From: Porites lobata
Lineage: Eukaryota > Cnidaria > Anthozoa > Scleractinia > Poritidae
Reading direction: 5' to 3'
Assembly (NCBI GenBank): GCA_942486035.1
Contig: CALNXK010000015.1
Location: 550,001-614,000, forward strand
Length of the DNA stretch: 64,000 bases
Shown here: piece by piece, positions 35,675 through 49,692 of the stretch
Numbering within the stretch: the stretch's first letter is position 1
Layout: every line of letters starts with the position of its first letter
Translations under genes and position numbers: made by a program
Notes under the pieces: generated by a model
The model's input: only the letters and a program-made list of their open reading frames with translations
Databases searched by the model: none
What the model was told of the DNA's origin: nothing

Positions 35675-36012
35675 ACTGCCGTAAAATTCCGAAAATAAGC
35701 CCCGGGGCTTATATTTTTCAAAGGCCCTTTTTGAGGGGCTTATTTTTGGAGGGGCTTATATTCGGAGGGCCTTATCTACGGAGGGAAATTTGCGTTTCCA
35801 AATCGATTGAGCTAGTCTTATAGTTGGAAGGAAATTTACCGTTTTTTCTTTGTTTTACTTTGTATTTGAGGGCAATTTTCCAAGTACAAGCCCCCAGGGG
35901 ACTTATATTTGGAGGGGCGATTTAACAGACGGTTTTTTGCGTTACCGGTTTAGGGGGCTTATATTTGGAGGGGCTTATACATGGAGGGGCTTATTTTCGG
36001 AATTTTACGGTA
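35675..36012. mobile_element. MITE of the TACCGTAAAATTCCG family, full copy
   Basis: The left end CTGCCGTAAAATTCCGAAAA and right end TTTTCGGAATTTTACGGTA are inverted repeats. The interior is rich in GGGGCTTATA words, related to 26102-26407. The short open frame across it is a chance product. Confidence 0.8.
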
Positions 36013-37571
36013 TTACTTAGCATCATGTGAAGTGGAAATAAAAGAATCGATAAAGGTGGTGGGGGCGGTTTTGCGGAAGCGCAAAGTAGGAATTGTATAG
36101 CGATGTAAACTAAGCATTTTTCTCTTGCTCCATGTTCCAACTTTCAAACGACAAAAAGGTCGAGGACGAACAACCAGCAGAAACTGAGGTGAAAGCACGA
36201 TTTGTTTCTTGCTGCATAGGTTGGGAAGACTCTTCTTTAAGTTGTGAAAAGGTTCTCCTATCTTTTTATCGCGCGTTTCTAGCTTCTATTCTCCCCGTAT
36301 TCTACACGAGAGCCCTATTAACGGGCCAAAGCGTCTTCAACATAAACCGTAACTGATCTTATAGACGCCCCTTCTCCAATAAAAACCTCCTGTCTAACTA
36401 TAAACGTCCCCCTTAAAATGTTAAGTTTGTACGAGACGCCCCCCACAATACAAATAGCAAAAAGGACCAAAATAGTTCAATTTATGCAGTTTTTTTCTTC
36501 AATGAATAGGGTTTTCGCATTGCATCGTATTCTATATCAAGTTCAAAGTAAGGATAGACCAACGATAACAACGCGATGACCCTGAACGAGGACTGCCATC
36601 GAAGTTGAGATTTGAAAGTTAGAGAGATATGAATCTAGACGACTTGATATTCTGCTATTCGAAAACTCCCTTGACATTTTCTCTGAAATTGTATTAGTTT
36701 TGTAGAGATTGCTACAGCCATGATAATAACCGTCTCCTATCTATTAAACGCCCCCTCTTGGACACCTAAAACTAAATAAATGCCCCGGTTTTATCTACTC
36801 TACTATATCATTTACGGTAACCTAAGCGATCACTACCTCTGATGTAGAGGAAAATGTGAAGACTAGTTCCTCACTTTCTGGTCCTGTGAGAGTGAGGTGC
36901 GAGGGGCGTGTTTCCTCAAACCTCTACACGATTTCACTCCGAACTATGTAATTTCCCTTTTGCTATCTCAGACCTGAAACACTGTTTTCAAGAGGCGAGA
37001 AGGTAAAAAATAGTAAATTCACAAATAAATAAATAAAGAGCATACCCAAGAAACCAGGCCTGTTCCAGCGAGGACAAAACCACAGCCTATTTCAGACCTA
37101 AATGGTCAAAATCTATACACAGCTTCAGACCAAAAGGGGCACCTCACAAACCAAAATAGTTCATATTGGGGAGTATCCCCTGAGTGAAAATCACCGGTTA
37201 TCTGAAAACTTCCACCCATCACCCAGAGAAGAGGCCGAGGGGGCATAGCAGGAAAAATACTTTTTCACCAGGAACATGTTGCCTACAGGTATAAGCAAGA
37301 GGATGAGGAAAGCTGTCATCGTTCTTTCTTGGTACAAGTAGTAATAGACCTCTTTAGTTATAGTTAAGATTATTTTGCAAAGAAAGTCAAACTAGAGTTA
37401 TCGTTCGTGGCTTGCTTTCCGATGAACAAGGACGTTAGCAATTTTTGCAGGTGAACAAACAAGAATCTGGTTGCCATTCTTGAGGGATATACACGAATTT
37501 CTTCAAATAATTGTTGCACTAAACGGATAAATTTAAACAACAGCGAGAAAAAAACGGTAGCTACGTGGGTT
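36013..37571. other. Repeat fragments downstream of the GPCR gene
   Basis: 36360-36830 is a further repeat rich in ACGCCCC words that ends ATCATTTACGGTA, so it is probably part of another inverted-repeat element whose left end I cannot fix. 37070-37190 resembles a fragment of the GGGAGTATCCCC-type coral repeat. No gene is seen. The frames at 36013-36198 and 36132-36356 oppose each other and are unsupported. Confidence 0.4.
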
Positions 37572-40500
37572 TTATGCCTGCTGGGCTCCAAAGTTTGCCT
37601 GCAATGTTCCGCTGATCACTTGCTCGTTTGCGTCCAAAGATTGTTCGGCTTCTTCCACTGGTTGTCCAGCTCCCCTCGGGCATGTCTTTTCGGCTTCATA
37701 CGTTTGTTCTTCTACTTTATTCGTTGCTTGTTCGGCTCCACTCGTTCGTTGCTCAGCTGTATTCGCTGGTTGTTGGCTTCGGCTCGTTGGTTGTTTACAA
37801 GCGCTCGTTGTCGGTGCGGGGTGTGTTTCCATAGCGAATCTCTGTTTGAAGAGTTTAATGATAGGCTTTCGAAAGACAAAGATGACGCAGATCAGAAAGC
37901 CTATCCAGAAAGAAGGAAAAAAAAAACTTCTTAATAAATTAACGCTACTTCTCCACTCTGCAGCCACAAATTGGAAGAGTTTTTTAAAGTCAGTAAATTG
38001 AACCGAACCGTTCGCTCGCTATCTTTTACTGTAGGTCTCGAGAGGAACAGCGTGTGCATTTGGTATAAAAAATTGCGTATAGGAAATAACATCATTCATG
38101 CTTGCAATCAGTGAGTTTAATACACCGAAGACAGATGGGGCAAGTGGCCATGTACACTGCTTTAGTCCGCTGACCTATTTTACGTATACTCATATCTTGC
38201 GCATGGCTCGCTCTCAAGAAGCCAGAGGGCGATTTGTGCCAGAAGGAAAAAACCTAATCCACGTTTTAGTTCGGGCGTTCCCATGGTAGCCAGAGCAAAA
38301 ATAAATAGTAAAATTAAAACAAGAAAAGAAGCCACGGTTTAATGTTATTCCTGTAAAAATTACCCAACAAATGATTGGGGTTAATGCTCCTTGGTAACAC
38401 TAGTTTGATGTCTTCTTCCTAACCTTACAGGAGAATTTTTTTGTATCTCAGGCCACTTAAGGCATGACTATCTAAATACATATGCATATTTTGATAAAAT
38501 GCTATTTAGAACGGTTTGCTTCTATCAATGATCCTAAAATTGAACTACAAATGTAGCTTAATGATTTTCGTCACGTGACTGATAATTGAGACTTAATGGT
38601 CAAAATATTTACTCTAAAATGGGGAAAGGATAATGAACGAGCAACAAGTTCTTTTAGGTACATTTCAGAGGATACTAAAAAGGTTCTTAAAAATTCGCCT
38701 TGTATGTGTGTTAACGTTATATAGGAATTGGTAAATAAAGGGAAAAGGGTCACGTGACTTATTAATCAGTTAAATAACTAATAGGATAAATAACATTTCC
38801 AATCGTACAAGGCGAATTTACGATTTACATGCACAGATTATGTAACATTTTGGTTGTGAAAATTCCTAAGATTAAGGTTTGCAACCCTTCCCCGTTTAGG
38901 AAAACGTGTTTTGTGACGTCATTGACGAAGCAATGTCACCTGTTATTTGAAATCGCCTGTCACGTGTTTTTTTCTTTGAGCCACATATGAAGCTCACTTT
39001 TCAGGAGCACTGATGGAAGCAAACCGTTCTAAATAGCATTTAACAAAATATGCATATTTAATTAGATAGTCATGCCTTAAGTGCCCTGAGATACAGAGAG
39101 GCAATAAGTAATAACTTCAGTCTTCAGCTCAGATTTGACCTAAAACAGCAACATCCTGGTGAAACACTCCTTTAATACCATACTCACCTTGGAAGCTGTT
39201 TATGACGACGTAGGGATATTCCAAATACGGCGTTGGATAGAAAGCCAATGCAAATCCCAGAAGCCATGTGATTCCCGTGAGAACTGTCAATTTCAGTACA
39301 ATGATTGGCAGGTTTCTTTGAGTTACAGCCGCAGTATTGCCCTGAAATAAGGAAATGATTTTTGTGTGTGTGTGTTAGCGCGGTGGAAATATTTAAAGTT
39401 ACCGTCCTACAATAGCCTTAAAATTTCGAATTCACTACTTAAATCACAAACGCTATCTAAATGCTGTAAATGCACTGTCTTTAAAATTGGAATAAATCAC
39501 AAAGCCACGGAATGTTTTCTCGACTTTTCAGTCATAAAATCCACCTGTTAGCCCTTTAATCTCGGCCTTTTCACAGACCGAAATGACGGATTTCCATACC
39601 CTTTCCCTACTCCTAGTGATATTCCTTCGCTTTCAAATATCTGAAGCGTGAGAATGGTGCCCTGTTTTGGGCGGAGCCCTGTAGGGGGGTACCCCCAACG
39701 GGCCGACCGGGCCTCCTATTCCAAAACTAACCAAACCAAAATCAGGAAATGCATTCCAGGCTAATCAAAAAAAGGAGTGCCCTTATGGTCATTAAAATGG
39801 GCTTTTCTTCCCCCAAAAAAATCGTTGTCTTTTATAGATTTTCGTCACAATGTATTATTTAGACTGTCTCCGTGGTTGTTTGACATGTGTTGTCAGCATT
39901 TATATAACATAAGTGGATTAGTATTTGATCGGGAATTGATCTCAGATACAGGTTATATGAGGCTAGGGGGATAACTAGGGTCACCCTTCCCATTCCCGCT
40001 TCCAAAAACTCGCCAAGAGAAGAATATATTTTATGACTAACGTTTGGAGACTAAAAACAAGATCGTACTTGTCCGTGGTGCTTGATAGCAAAAGTTGTGC
40101 GAATCAAAGCCACAATGTTAAACAGAAGCAGCGACGACACAGGGATGGCAATGGCGTAAATGCGAGCAGGCAGAGACAGCTGACATCCATCTTTGTTGAC
40201 ATCTGAACCTGCAATATGTGAGAGAAGTATGTAATGAGAGTGTTCATGGGCTGCTAAGGTTACTGGCTGCAGCAGTATGGTCTAGTGAACTCTTAATTGC
40301 AGAGATAGCAAAGAAAGAGCGTGAAAAATTGCTTCAGCGAGGGTGTGACAAAATTCTTTGGTTTGTTCACAAAAGATCACAAAATGCTCGGCTAATTTGG
40401 GCAACTTTACCGGTTCGGCCACCCTGCTAGCAGAGCCCTTCTTTCGCTTGTTCGAATTGGCGCTACTCGAAAAATACTCTGCATTGATGAATCGAGTAAG

Positions 40501-43500
40501 ATCTTTGTTGAGCATGTACTGCAAGTTGTTAGGATACAGTTTATAACTCAGGCCTAATAGCCGTGTGCTTGGTGCATGAGGCTCAGTTATCAATATATCG
40601 ATTCTTGCACTAGAAAGCTAGTTTGAGGAGAGAAAAAAAAACAAAAAACAAGATTGACTAGTCCAGAGGTTTGGGCTGCGGCGACGTCAAAGGCTTGACA
40701 CTATTCAGGAACAGCATCATTTTCTCCTTCTCAATCAAGAAGAAGACAAAAGGAAGCTCCTTCTCGCAGGGTGCGGTAAGGGGTGCAGCCACCTTTTCCA
40801 ATTTCATGCAACTTCTCTCTCCCTAAGACAACATGCGGTATGCCGTTAACTCACCATAACCAACATTTCCGGTGTCAGTCAATTGCAAAGCCATGCAAAC
40901 TCCAACAGCCACAATAGGAAGTCCCCAACAAATCACACTGTAGCCAATGTACCACCTCTTCTGCTGAGCTATCACCAGAGGATTAGTTGGATTCGCATCT
41001 ACACACAAAGAAGGAGACGTCAGTCACACCCGTAAAGCACTACCTTCTCCCTCTTGGGCTCTATAGCAGCAAAGCTCTTAAAGACTGGTCGTTGGGAGAG
41101 CTAGTGGATTTTTCCCCTTCGAATCCCGGGGGAAAACTCCCATATAAAAGTGACGAGGATACTCGTCGGAAAATTAAAATTAAACCTATAAGGGAAACCA
41201 ATGTGGGTGTGGCTCAAACTTAAACTGAGCCCTAAAGGAGACCATACTTAAACAGACATCTCGGCATTTTTGTAAATTTCTTAATGCACAGCCCTAAGCG
41301 ATACCTGAATGGGCAAATACAGCCACTTTCCGTCCTAAACACCCCAAGTTAGACCCCTAGGCGAGACGACGAGCACCCCCTTCACATTTATACGGGAGTT
41401 CCCCCGGGCTCCGAATCCAAAAATATTCATTGATCATTGATAACCGAAAGAAAATGGAGACGACCCACATCTGGATCGACTCGACCGGTGCCGCAAAGCC
41501 ATAGCCATCGTGTACCGTGGTGAATTCACCTCCATAGAAACCTATAATATCTCTCTTAAGTATACCTTCAATTGAAAAATGGTACGTCTGAGAACAATAC
41601 TTGAACTCGTATAATGTCTGCTCCTTTTATGTAGCTTCATTGTGTTAAAAGGTCTAAACAATCCTCCTGGGCGGAGCCCCCTGCAGAGGCTATTATAGTA
41701 AACGTTCCTTTCCCCCAGCGTCAATCCAACAGAATTGCTACCAGTCGAGTATTTAGTCACCGTTTGAAAGTATATGTAAACAACAACAACAACATAATCA
41801 AAAAAGCTTACTTGGATTTGAAAAGGTTTTCTGTGTGTTATGAGCAATTGCACCCATCCAGAGAAAAACAGCAAGGATGGAGTAATGCAGCAGGGCACCC
41901 AGCACAGCACAGGCTGTAGAGGAAACAACATCCGGGTCTGATGCAAAGTATACGGACTGCATGACTATCATTGCGCATGACAGATGTATCACCGCTTTAC
42001 CAGGGTAGGTGCGCAACTCCCCAAACAGGAAACAGGTCACCAAAAGAAATATAAGAGAGATAATTGACAACGAAAACCCAACATAAGTGATGACGGTGAA
42101 TGTCAGAGATTGTTCTTGAGTTGCGCTTTGATCGTCTCCAGGTTTTTTCACTATTTTGGTGTAGTTACGAGAAAAGTTGGAGCATAGAATTACAGTTTTG
42201 TTGACTCCAATGAAGCTGTCGTTGTTGTAATAGTAATAGTAATAAATTGCTTTATTTGCATGACCGCATCATTTTACAGTATTGCAAAAGCATGTATATG
42301 ACAATCAAAATATAAAACAAAACAGCGCTAATAATAATCTAGAAAAATTCGGTTACATTACTAACAATGAATCACGTATTTTCATGCAGGAGGAAACAAA
42401 CTTCATAACTAACTTATTTACATGATGTTCCTTCGAATTCATTATCAGTTTTATGCTTTCTGGAGATGATTTCTTGTCAAAGTCAGGTATTATTCGATTG
42501 ATTTGATTAATAAATGCCTGTCTCTGTACTGAGTATTTGTTACATTGAAAGAGGAAATGAATCTCATCTTCTACCTGATTTGAGTTACATAAAGGACATA
42601 ATCTATTTTCTCTTGGCAAATGATCGATTTGGTATCGACCATGTTCAATCATAAGTTTGTGATTAGTTATTTTAAATTTAACAAAATTCTGTCGTTCGTC
42701 ATAATGTCTTAGCTGGTAGAGATAATCAGATGTAGAATATTCATCTTTAAAAGTTTTATAAAATTCTAGTTTTTTGAATTTTCGAGGCTGTGCCGCCAAA
42801 AAGATAGATATTTTTCTCTCATTTCTGTGGTATATCGTCTAATTTTATTATTATCTAGAGATTCAGCATCTAAACTGGTTAGATTGTATTGTTCAAGCAT
42901 GTTTATGAAATTGGAAAAATATCCGGAATTATTCATAGAATGTAGATTCTTTGACATAAGGAAAGACTGTTTGACTATAGAGTCATTATCTTTGTTGTTG
43001 AGGTAAACAAAATATTTCATAATTTTCTGATTTATCGGGATAAGCAGCGGCAGTCTATCAAGTTCAGCTCTGCAGGCTATGTTAGAGGCCTTATTGTTAA
43101 CCTCTAAGTAACGTTTACAGAATTTGAGGTGGATTTTTTCTATTGGGGAGCTATCCCATTTTTTAAAATCTTGCTTGGTGTACATTCCCCATACCTCGCT
43201 GTTGTAACTCAAGATTGGGAATACCATGGTGTCAAAAATTTGGGATGCAGTATTAGGATTAAGTTTGTTAAGAATTGTGCGCTTCCGAATACTAGAAAAC
43301 GCGTGAAGGGCCTTTTCTTTTAAGTGTTCGAGTGCAAGTGTAAAGTTTCCCGTTGGAGTTAAACGTGTACCTAAATAAGTGTATTCTTGGACAATTTCAA
43401 TTGACTCACTGCCTATGTTGAATTTGATGTCAATAGATTTTTTTGGGCGTTTCTGGAATATCATAAGTTTTGTTTTCTTCGGATTAATTTTTAGCTTTCA

Positions 43501-46500
43501 TTTGTCACAATGCAAGGAAAGCGCATTTAAACAGTTCTGTAATCCAGTTTTCGATCTTGATAGAATAACTAAATCATCTGCGTACAAAAGTGAATTTATT
43601 TTTTTCCCATTTGGAAGAACAAATGGGTCAGATAAGGTGTTTTCGAATAGATGTGGCAGATTGTTTAAATAGAGGTTAAATAAAAGAGGGCTTAAAATAC
43701 AGCCTTGACGTACACCTCTGGAATATGAAAAAGGCTGTGTTTTGTTTTCACCGATTTTGATGGAACATGTCGAGTTGCAATAAAGGCTTTTCATGAGGTT
43801 GTACAAGTTTCCTCCTATATTCGTTTTTAGCAGCTTATAAAACAATCCTTCGTGCCAAACAGAGTCAAACGCTTTGCGGAAATCTACGAAACAAGCGTAG
43901 ACTTTTTCCTTGTTAAAATGCAGATATTTATCTGTTAGGGTCCTTAGAGTGAAAACATGGTCTGCAGTACGGTTTTCAGGTAAAAAGCCAATTTGGGAAT
44001 TATGTAATATCTTATTTTCCTCAAAATACAAGTGAGGTCTTCGATTTAAAATAGAACAGAACAGTTTTAAAGGGCAACTAGAAACACATATGCCTCGGTA
44101 ATTTGTTGGATCACTCTTGTCACCAGCTTTGTAAATTGGGGTCATGAGGCCTTGACACCAAACATCTGGCATTTTTCCGGATTGTAAAATGAGGTTAAAA
44201 AGTTTGACATAGACAGGCATTAGTGGTTCGAAGCTTGCTTTGATCATTTCATTTCGTATTTTGTCAACAAATGGTGATTTCTTATTGTTCAATTTCTTCG
44301 CCACTTGACGTATTTCCCTCTCAGTTATCTCATAATCGAGATGGGTGAACTGTTCCTTTTCGTGTTCTAAAGAATTTAATTCCCTATGGATTTCATGTTC
44401 ATGCGTGGAATTCGTCTGGTCAATAGAACGCAGAGATTTGAAATGGTGAAGCCATGATTCTTCCGAGATTGGGGCAGGAACATTTTCGTTGAAAGTGTCG
44501 CTCATCGAATTTAAACAATTCCAAAATGACGCCTTGTCAGGATTTAAAACTAGTTCGTCGAGTTGTAATGTTTTTTCTTTGTGAAATCCTCTCTTCTTTG
44601 TGTCTAGGAGCTTTTTGTAATCATTCAAGGTTTTGTGATATCTTTCTCGCAATTCGGAGTTGAGGGGGTCACGGTGCTTTTCATTTGAGACTTTTCGTAA
44701 TTCATGCCTTTTCAAGCGACATTCACAGTCGAACCATTTCTTGTTGGATGATTTCTTAATACGCTTATAAGTTTTCTTAGCTTTAATTTTTAGGCATAGC
44801 TTGGAGGTCTCAGTTAGAATTGTCATAGCGTTTTCTAAGGAGATATTCACATCTTCGGTGTTTCTCTCCATATATTGTCTAATTAGAAGTTGGATTGGTT
44901 CCGTGCGCAGTGCGTTTTTGAATTTTAAATGTGAGTCAACTTCCCCGCAAAATTGCCGTGGTAATTTTGATAATCTATTGCTACCATTTGGAGTGTTCGA
45001 TTCGTCTCCAATTAGCCTGGTGTTAAGATTGAGCCATGCCACGATGGCACTATGATCCGATAAATAAGATGGCTGTTTAACAACAAAATTTGCAACGTTG
45101 AGAAATGTGCACTGATCACATATTAGAGAATCAATAACGCTCGTCCCGTTGTTTCCATGAAAAGTGGGTCTGCCTAGGGTATCTCCATTAACTCTGCCAT
45201 TAACTATTCTTAGGTCAAAGGTTTTACAAATTTCCAACAGCCGTTTCCCATGGCTATTTAAAACATTATCAAAACTATTTCTTTGACTTGGCTGGAAAGC
45301 TGATTCCGACTGATCATTACTAATTATACTGTTTCCCTCCTTTGAGACAGTATCAGAGTATTTCCCGGTTCTCGAGTTAAAGTCACCCATGAGAATTATT
45401 GATCCTGACGAAGAAAAACGTGCTATGTCTTGTTCTAGCTGATCAAAAATTTCGTTATCGAAGTATTTTGAGTTACAGTGGGGTATATAGACACCACAGA
45501 CGTAAATATTCTTCACTGAATTTAGAAAACGATTCTCAATTTTAAACCAAATAAAATGCTGAGTTGTTTTAGTGATGGAAATGTTTTTATGGAATTTGTT
45601 CTTATAAAATAAAGCGATTCCTCCGGAGTTACGCCCACATCTCCCCGACTGATTTGGGGTGGGACACTGAAAAAAAGATTTCTATCCCGCAATTTCCAGA
45701 TTAGGGCAGTTGGCAATTTCTGTTAATAATATAAAATCGGAGTTATTAATAACACTCAAAAAATCAGTATTATCTAACTTATTTCCAAGATATTTCGAAG
45801 AAAGGCCATTAATATTCCAAGCGCAAAAGGACAATGTGCTTGAAATATCGGGACTATCTTCGGTGTCCGTGATTGTATAGAAAAAATAAATGGATTACTC
45901 TTTATACTGGTATAAAGTTTATCATTAATACTTAATTCAGTGTCAAGGGTAAGATGAAATTGTTCATACAAATGATTTTATAAAACGAAGAAAGGATATG
46001 ATTTCCTGAGGCATTGCTGAATCCTTTAATTTGTTGGAGGGGCGAGTTTCTTCACCTGCGGTTTCCATTTTAGCGGCCTGTGGAAGCGTTTGATGCGGTA
46101 CGTTGTTTTGGAGTATTGATGCGATATAGTTGGTGGCGGAGCTGGGGGTATCTGGTCCGGCAGGGTTTGCATTGGAAGCAGGAATGCTTTATTTGAGGCA
46201 TTTGGTTCCTGATGTAGTGAATTCTGCAATGGTGTTGGAGGTATTCTTTGTGGAAGTTGTGGTGTGACAAATGGCGCTTGAGGTGGTGTGTTCTTTACGG
46301 CATTGCTGTATGATGTGTGATGTAATAGTGGCTTGGGACCTTGGGAAGAAGTCGGTTGAGTTTGTGAGGATCTTTGTCTTTGGACTGGCATTGTATTAGA
46401 AGGAACTGTAGGTTTTGGTCTGGCGCGACCGCGAATTGCGTCCTTAAGGTTTTTGGCGAAAAATTTTACGTACCGTTTCAGAATATGTTTCTGATCGTAA

Positions 46501-49500
46501 AGAACACTTGGTTGATTCGCAAAGAGGTTGTCATGTTTGACTAACTGCACATTGGGTAATCTTGAGCAGCTACTGATCAACTGATTGTTTATTGAAGTTA
46601 TTATTGGTGTCGGGATGTCGCTGCGGGGAAGAAGTGTTGAGTAGAATATTATTTTTACTTGAAGGAAATTTCGTTGAGGCTTCTGTAATCAATATTAAGA
46701 TGTTGGAAATAAGATCTTCGGGAGAACTGGTTCTTTCTAGATCGTTTGTTCCTGTGTGTAATATGAGTAGTTAGGGAGCAGTGTGGATTTGACTTTGTAA
46801 GTACGATCTAGCGTGTTCAATCAGTGGAGTTCTAATATACTTGACTTCCTGGTTTGAAGAAAAAATTTTTTCCATGTCTAAAAACTTTCCATTTGAATCA
46901 CATAGAAAGATTATTTCATTAGAATTATTGGTGTTGTTGGTAGCAGGGGACTTAGGAGGGTGCTGGGAATTAGTGTCTTCGGGTTTGTTTTGTGTTTCTT
47001 TTCTTGGCGGATTTTCTCTGTAGATCTTGAAGGGGAGAGAAAGAGTTTGTTGTTGGAAGATCAACAAGCAGTATCTCATCTTCTGACCATTGGTAGTCGT
47101 TTGATGTAGGGCAGCTTCATTTTTTGTGCTATCATTGAATTTGTCGTCCATTTCTTCACGAAAGGTCTGGCTCGACGTGTTAGTTGTTTCCGGCGGCAGT
47201 TGTATTGTTTCCCAGAGAAAGAAAGGCGATTTCCGCTTCAAGCTGGTTCTGTTTTCTTCTCATGGTTGCGTGGCGGTGGCGCGGTGGTGGTATTATAGGG
47301 GCTTTAAGATTTAACAACGCGATAGCAATGAGGACGTCGCTTAAAAGGTAAATTTGTGTTCTTTCAGTCTTTATCGCAGTTATTCCTACCCACTTCCTTT
47401 GTCTAATTTAGACGAACCGTCCTGGAGTTGAGTTCTTTGGGACCATATCGAAGTACGGAAGGAGGAGTAAAATTTCGTCGTTGCTTGTTTACGTCCTCCA
47501 TAAAACGCGAAATTAGGCATTTTCATGTCGCAGTCGTACAAAAACGGCAAAGAAATGTACAAAAAAGCGTGATGCACGTGCGAAGTTGTTGTTTTTCTTA
47601 TAAAACCTATTGTTTTTTTTACGTTCTCGTTGCCGTCCGCCTCGTTGGATCTTAAAGTCCCTAGTAATAACGTTCATGGAGGAAGAAGTGGTTTTGATGG
47701 TGATGGTGATGCTGTCGTAGAGGTAGGGTGCCCATGGTGATGGACATAGTAAGGTTGATGCCCTTTGTAATTTACCGGTAATATCAGTTGGAGGAAATTC
47801 CCAATATATCATTGATAGACCTTGGATCATAGACTACCGTGGCTTTGCTGATACAAAACTTATAGTCAAAGGTCTCAAAACCGCATCTAATAGCGCGTCG
47901 TTTTAGTCGGGCTCAATCAGAAAACAGAAAATCAAAACACACTTTGCACGCTTGGGTTGTTTGTTAACTTGATACCGGAACTAGGTCACGGCAAGAGAGT
48001 CTTAGCCTGCGTCAAAGACGGAAGTCATCTTCTGGTTAATTCCATTTGCGAAACGGCGCCGAAATCCTTGTTCTGGGCTTGTAAATGTGTACTAGGACTT
48101 GAGTACTTGCCATGATTGGTCTCTTTTAAAAGAAGCCATTGTCGATTTGCCAATCAAAACGCACTTCCGGTAATTCGTTGAATCTTTTGGAGACCAGAAC
48201 AAGGATATAGGCTTCGCAGACGTTACTAACCGGAGTGAGATTACATCTGCGTTGCAGGCTATGGGTCAGGGTGGTTAAATAAGAGTGAGACTGTAGTGTC
48301 CAGTGTAAATGTTTTTGGAGCAAAAACGCATGCGCTTGCTGTAAATTGAACAAGATAATTCAAATACTGCAAGAGGCGTAGACGAATGCAGTATAAGGAA
48401 TTGCGAGCTAATATCACAACCGAGAAGTGCGTGTTATGAACCCTTTCCAAATTTTGCTCCAGTGAGAACACAATGAAACGAGATCGAGGCTTGAGTGAAT
48501 AATTATCCCTTTGCAGAGCTTTTGGTCACATGCTTGGGTACCACTTAGTAAAGGCTCGCTGGATGGCAAGCCATCCAAGCGCTCATTCAGATCACAAGGT
48601 TTTAAGTGCGATGGGACGAAGCCTTGTATTTCGGTTAATTTTCAACAGAATAATTAAACTGGGAATTCTTCTCTCGATCGCATCAAAGCTTTGTGATCGG
48701 AATGAACGTTTGGATGCCTTGCCATACAGCAAGCCGTTGTCTAGTGGTATCTACGCACGTTTTCAGCTCCTGCAAAGGGCCTAATTCATTCATATCACTG
48801 TATTTTGTCACCTTGAACGAGCCCCGAGTTGGCGCCTTTGTTCATACTAGTGCAGCAACCGTCTATCGCTGTAAAATTACAAACAACAAGTCTGTAAAGC
48901 ATTTGCTCTAGCTTTAGAGTGAACTCGTTATTCTTCATACTACGCCTCTAGTGTTTAGATTTTTATCCAGCGCATGTGATTTTTGCCGAATTACAACAGT
49001 CTTTGTCACTTATATATCCATCCTACAATCAAGGCAACTTACCATTGGTCATAATCTACACAACAATCACCGATTCCTTTACAGATTTCATCACAGTAGC
49101 AGTATCCCCAAAAGCGATCGTCACGACTATGAGGACCGTAGAAGGTGGTATTAACACGACAAGATGCCTGCGACTTATCGCAAAATTTTCGAACGCCATT
49201 GGCATCCACAAGGGTTTCGAACTCGGTGCAAAGCAAGCTTTGGTTTGCTGTGAATGGTTGACAAGGACCTGAAACAAGGTATGTAGATCTAATTGAGTCT
49301 TTAAGAGTCCTGTTCGTTAGATTTGCAAGCTTGTGGTGACGTCATATTCCACCTTGGGAGATATCAAACCAAATTTGTTTATTCTTGCTTACTACGCAAA
49401 AAAATGCCTTTTGCAACCTATCGTTGCCATGCGCAGTAGAGAGATTTTGAATAACGTTTGAGCTACGGTCGAACGGGTAACAAAAACGTGCAGCCTGTTT

Positions 49501-49661
49501 TGCAAAAACGACTTGTTTCTGTTGTCCGTTTAGCATTTTATCGTAGCTTTAAATCTTTGATTTTACACGCTATTGAGACTATCACCAACTTTATAATAAT
49601 AATAATAATATATAATAATAATAATAATAATAGTAATAATGATGATGATGATGATGATGAT

Positions 49662-49692
<31 letters not shown>

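Larger units (their letters stand above)
42230..47263 (-). mobile_element. Degraded LINE (CR1/L2-like), nearly full length
   Basis: A non-LTR retrotransposon on the minus strand, with ORF1 (47263-46026), ORF2 (45971-42353) and a short 3' tail of TTACTATTAC repeats ending near 42230. The esterase-type ORF1 combined with an apurinic endonuclease plus reverse transcriptase ORF2 points to the CR1/L2 group. Stops and frameshifts in both ORFs make it inactive. It lies inside the GPCR gene in the same orientation, and its 3' end is within about 20 bp of the TM1 exon. No target duplication was identified. Confidence 0.85.
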
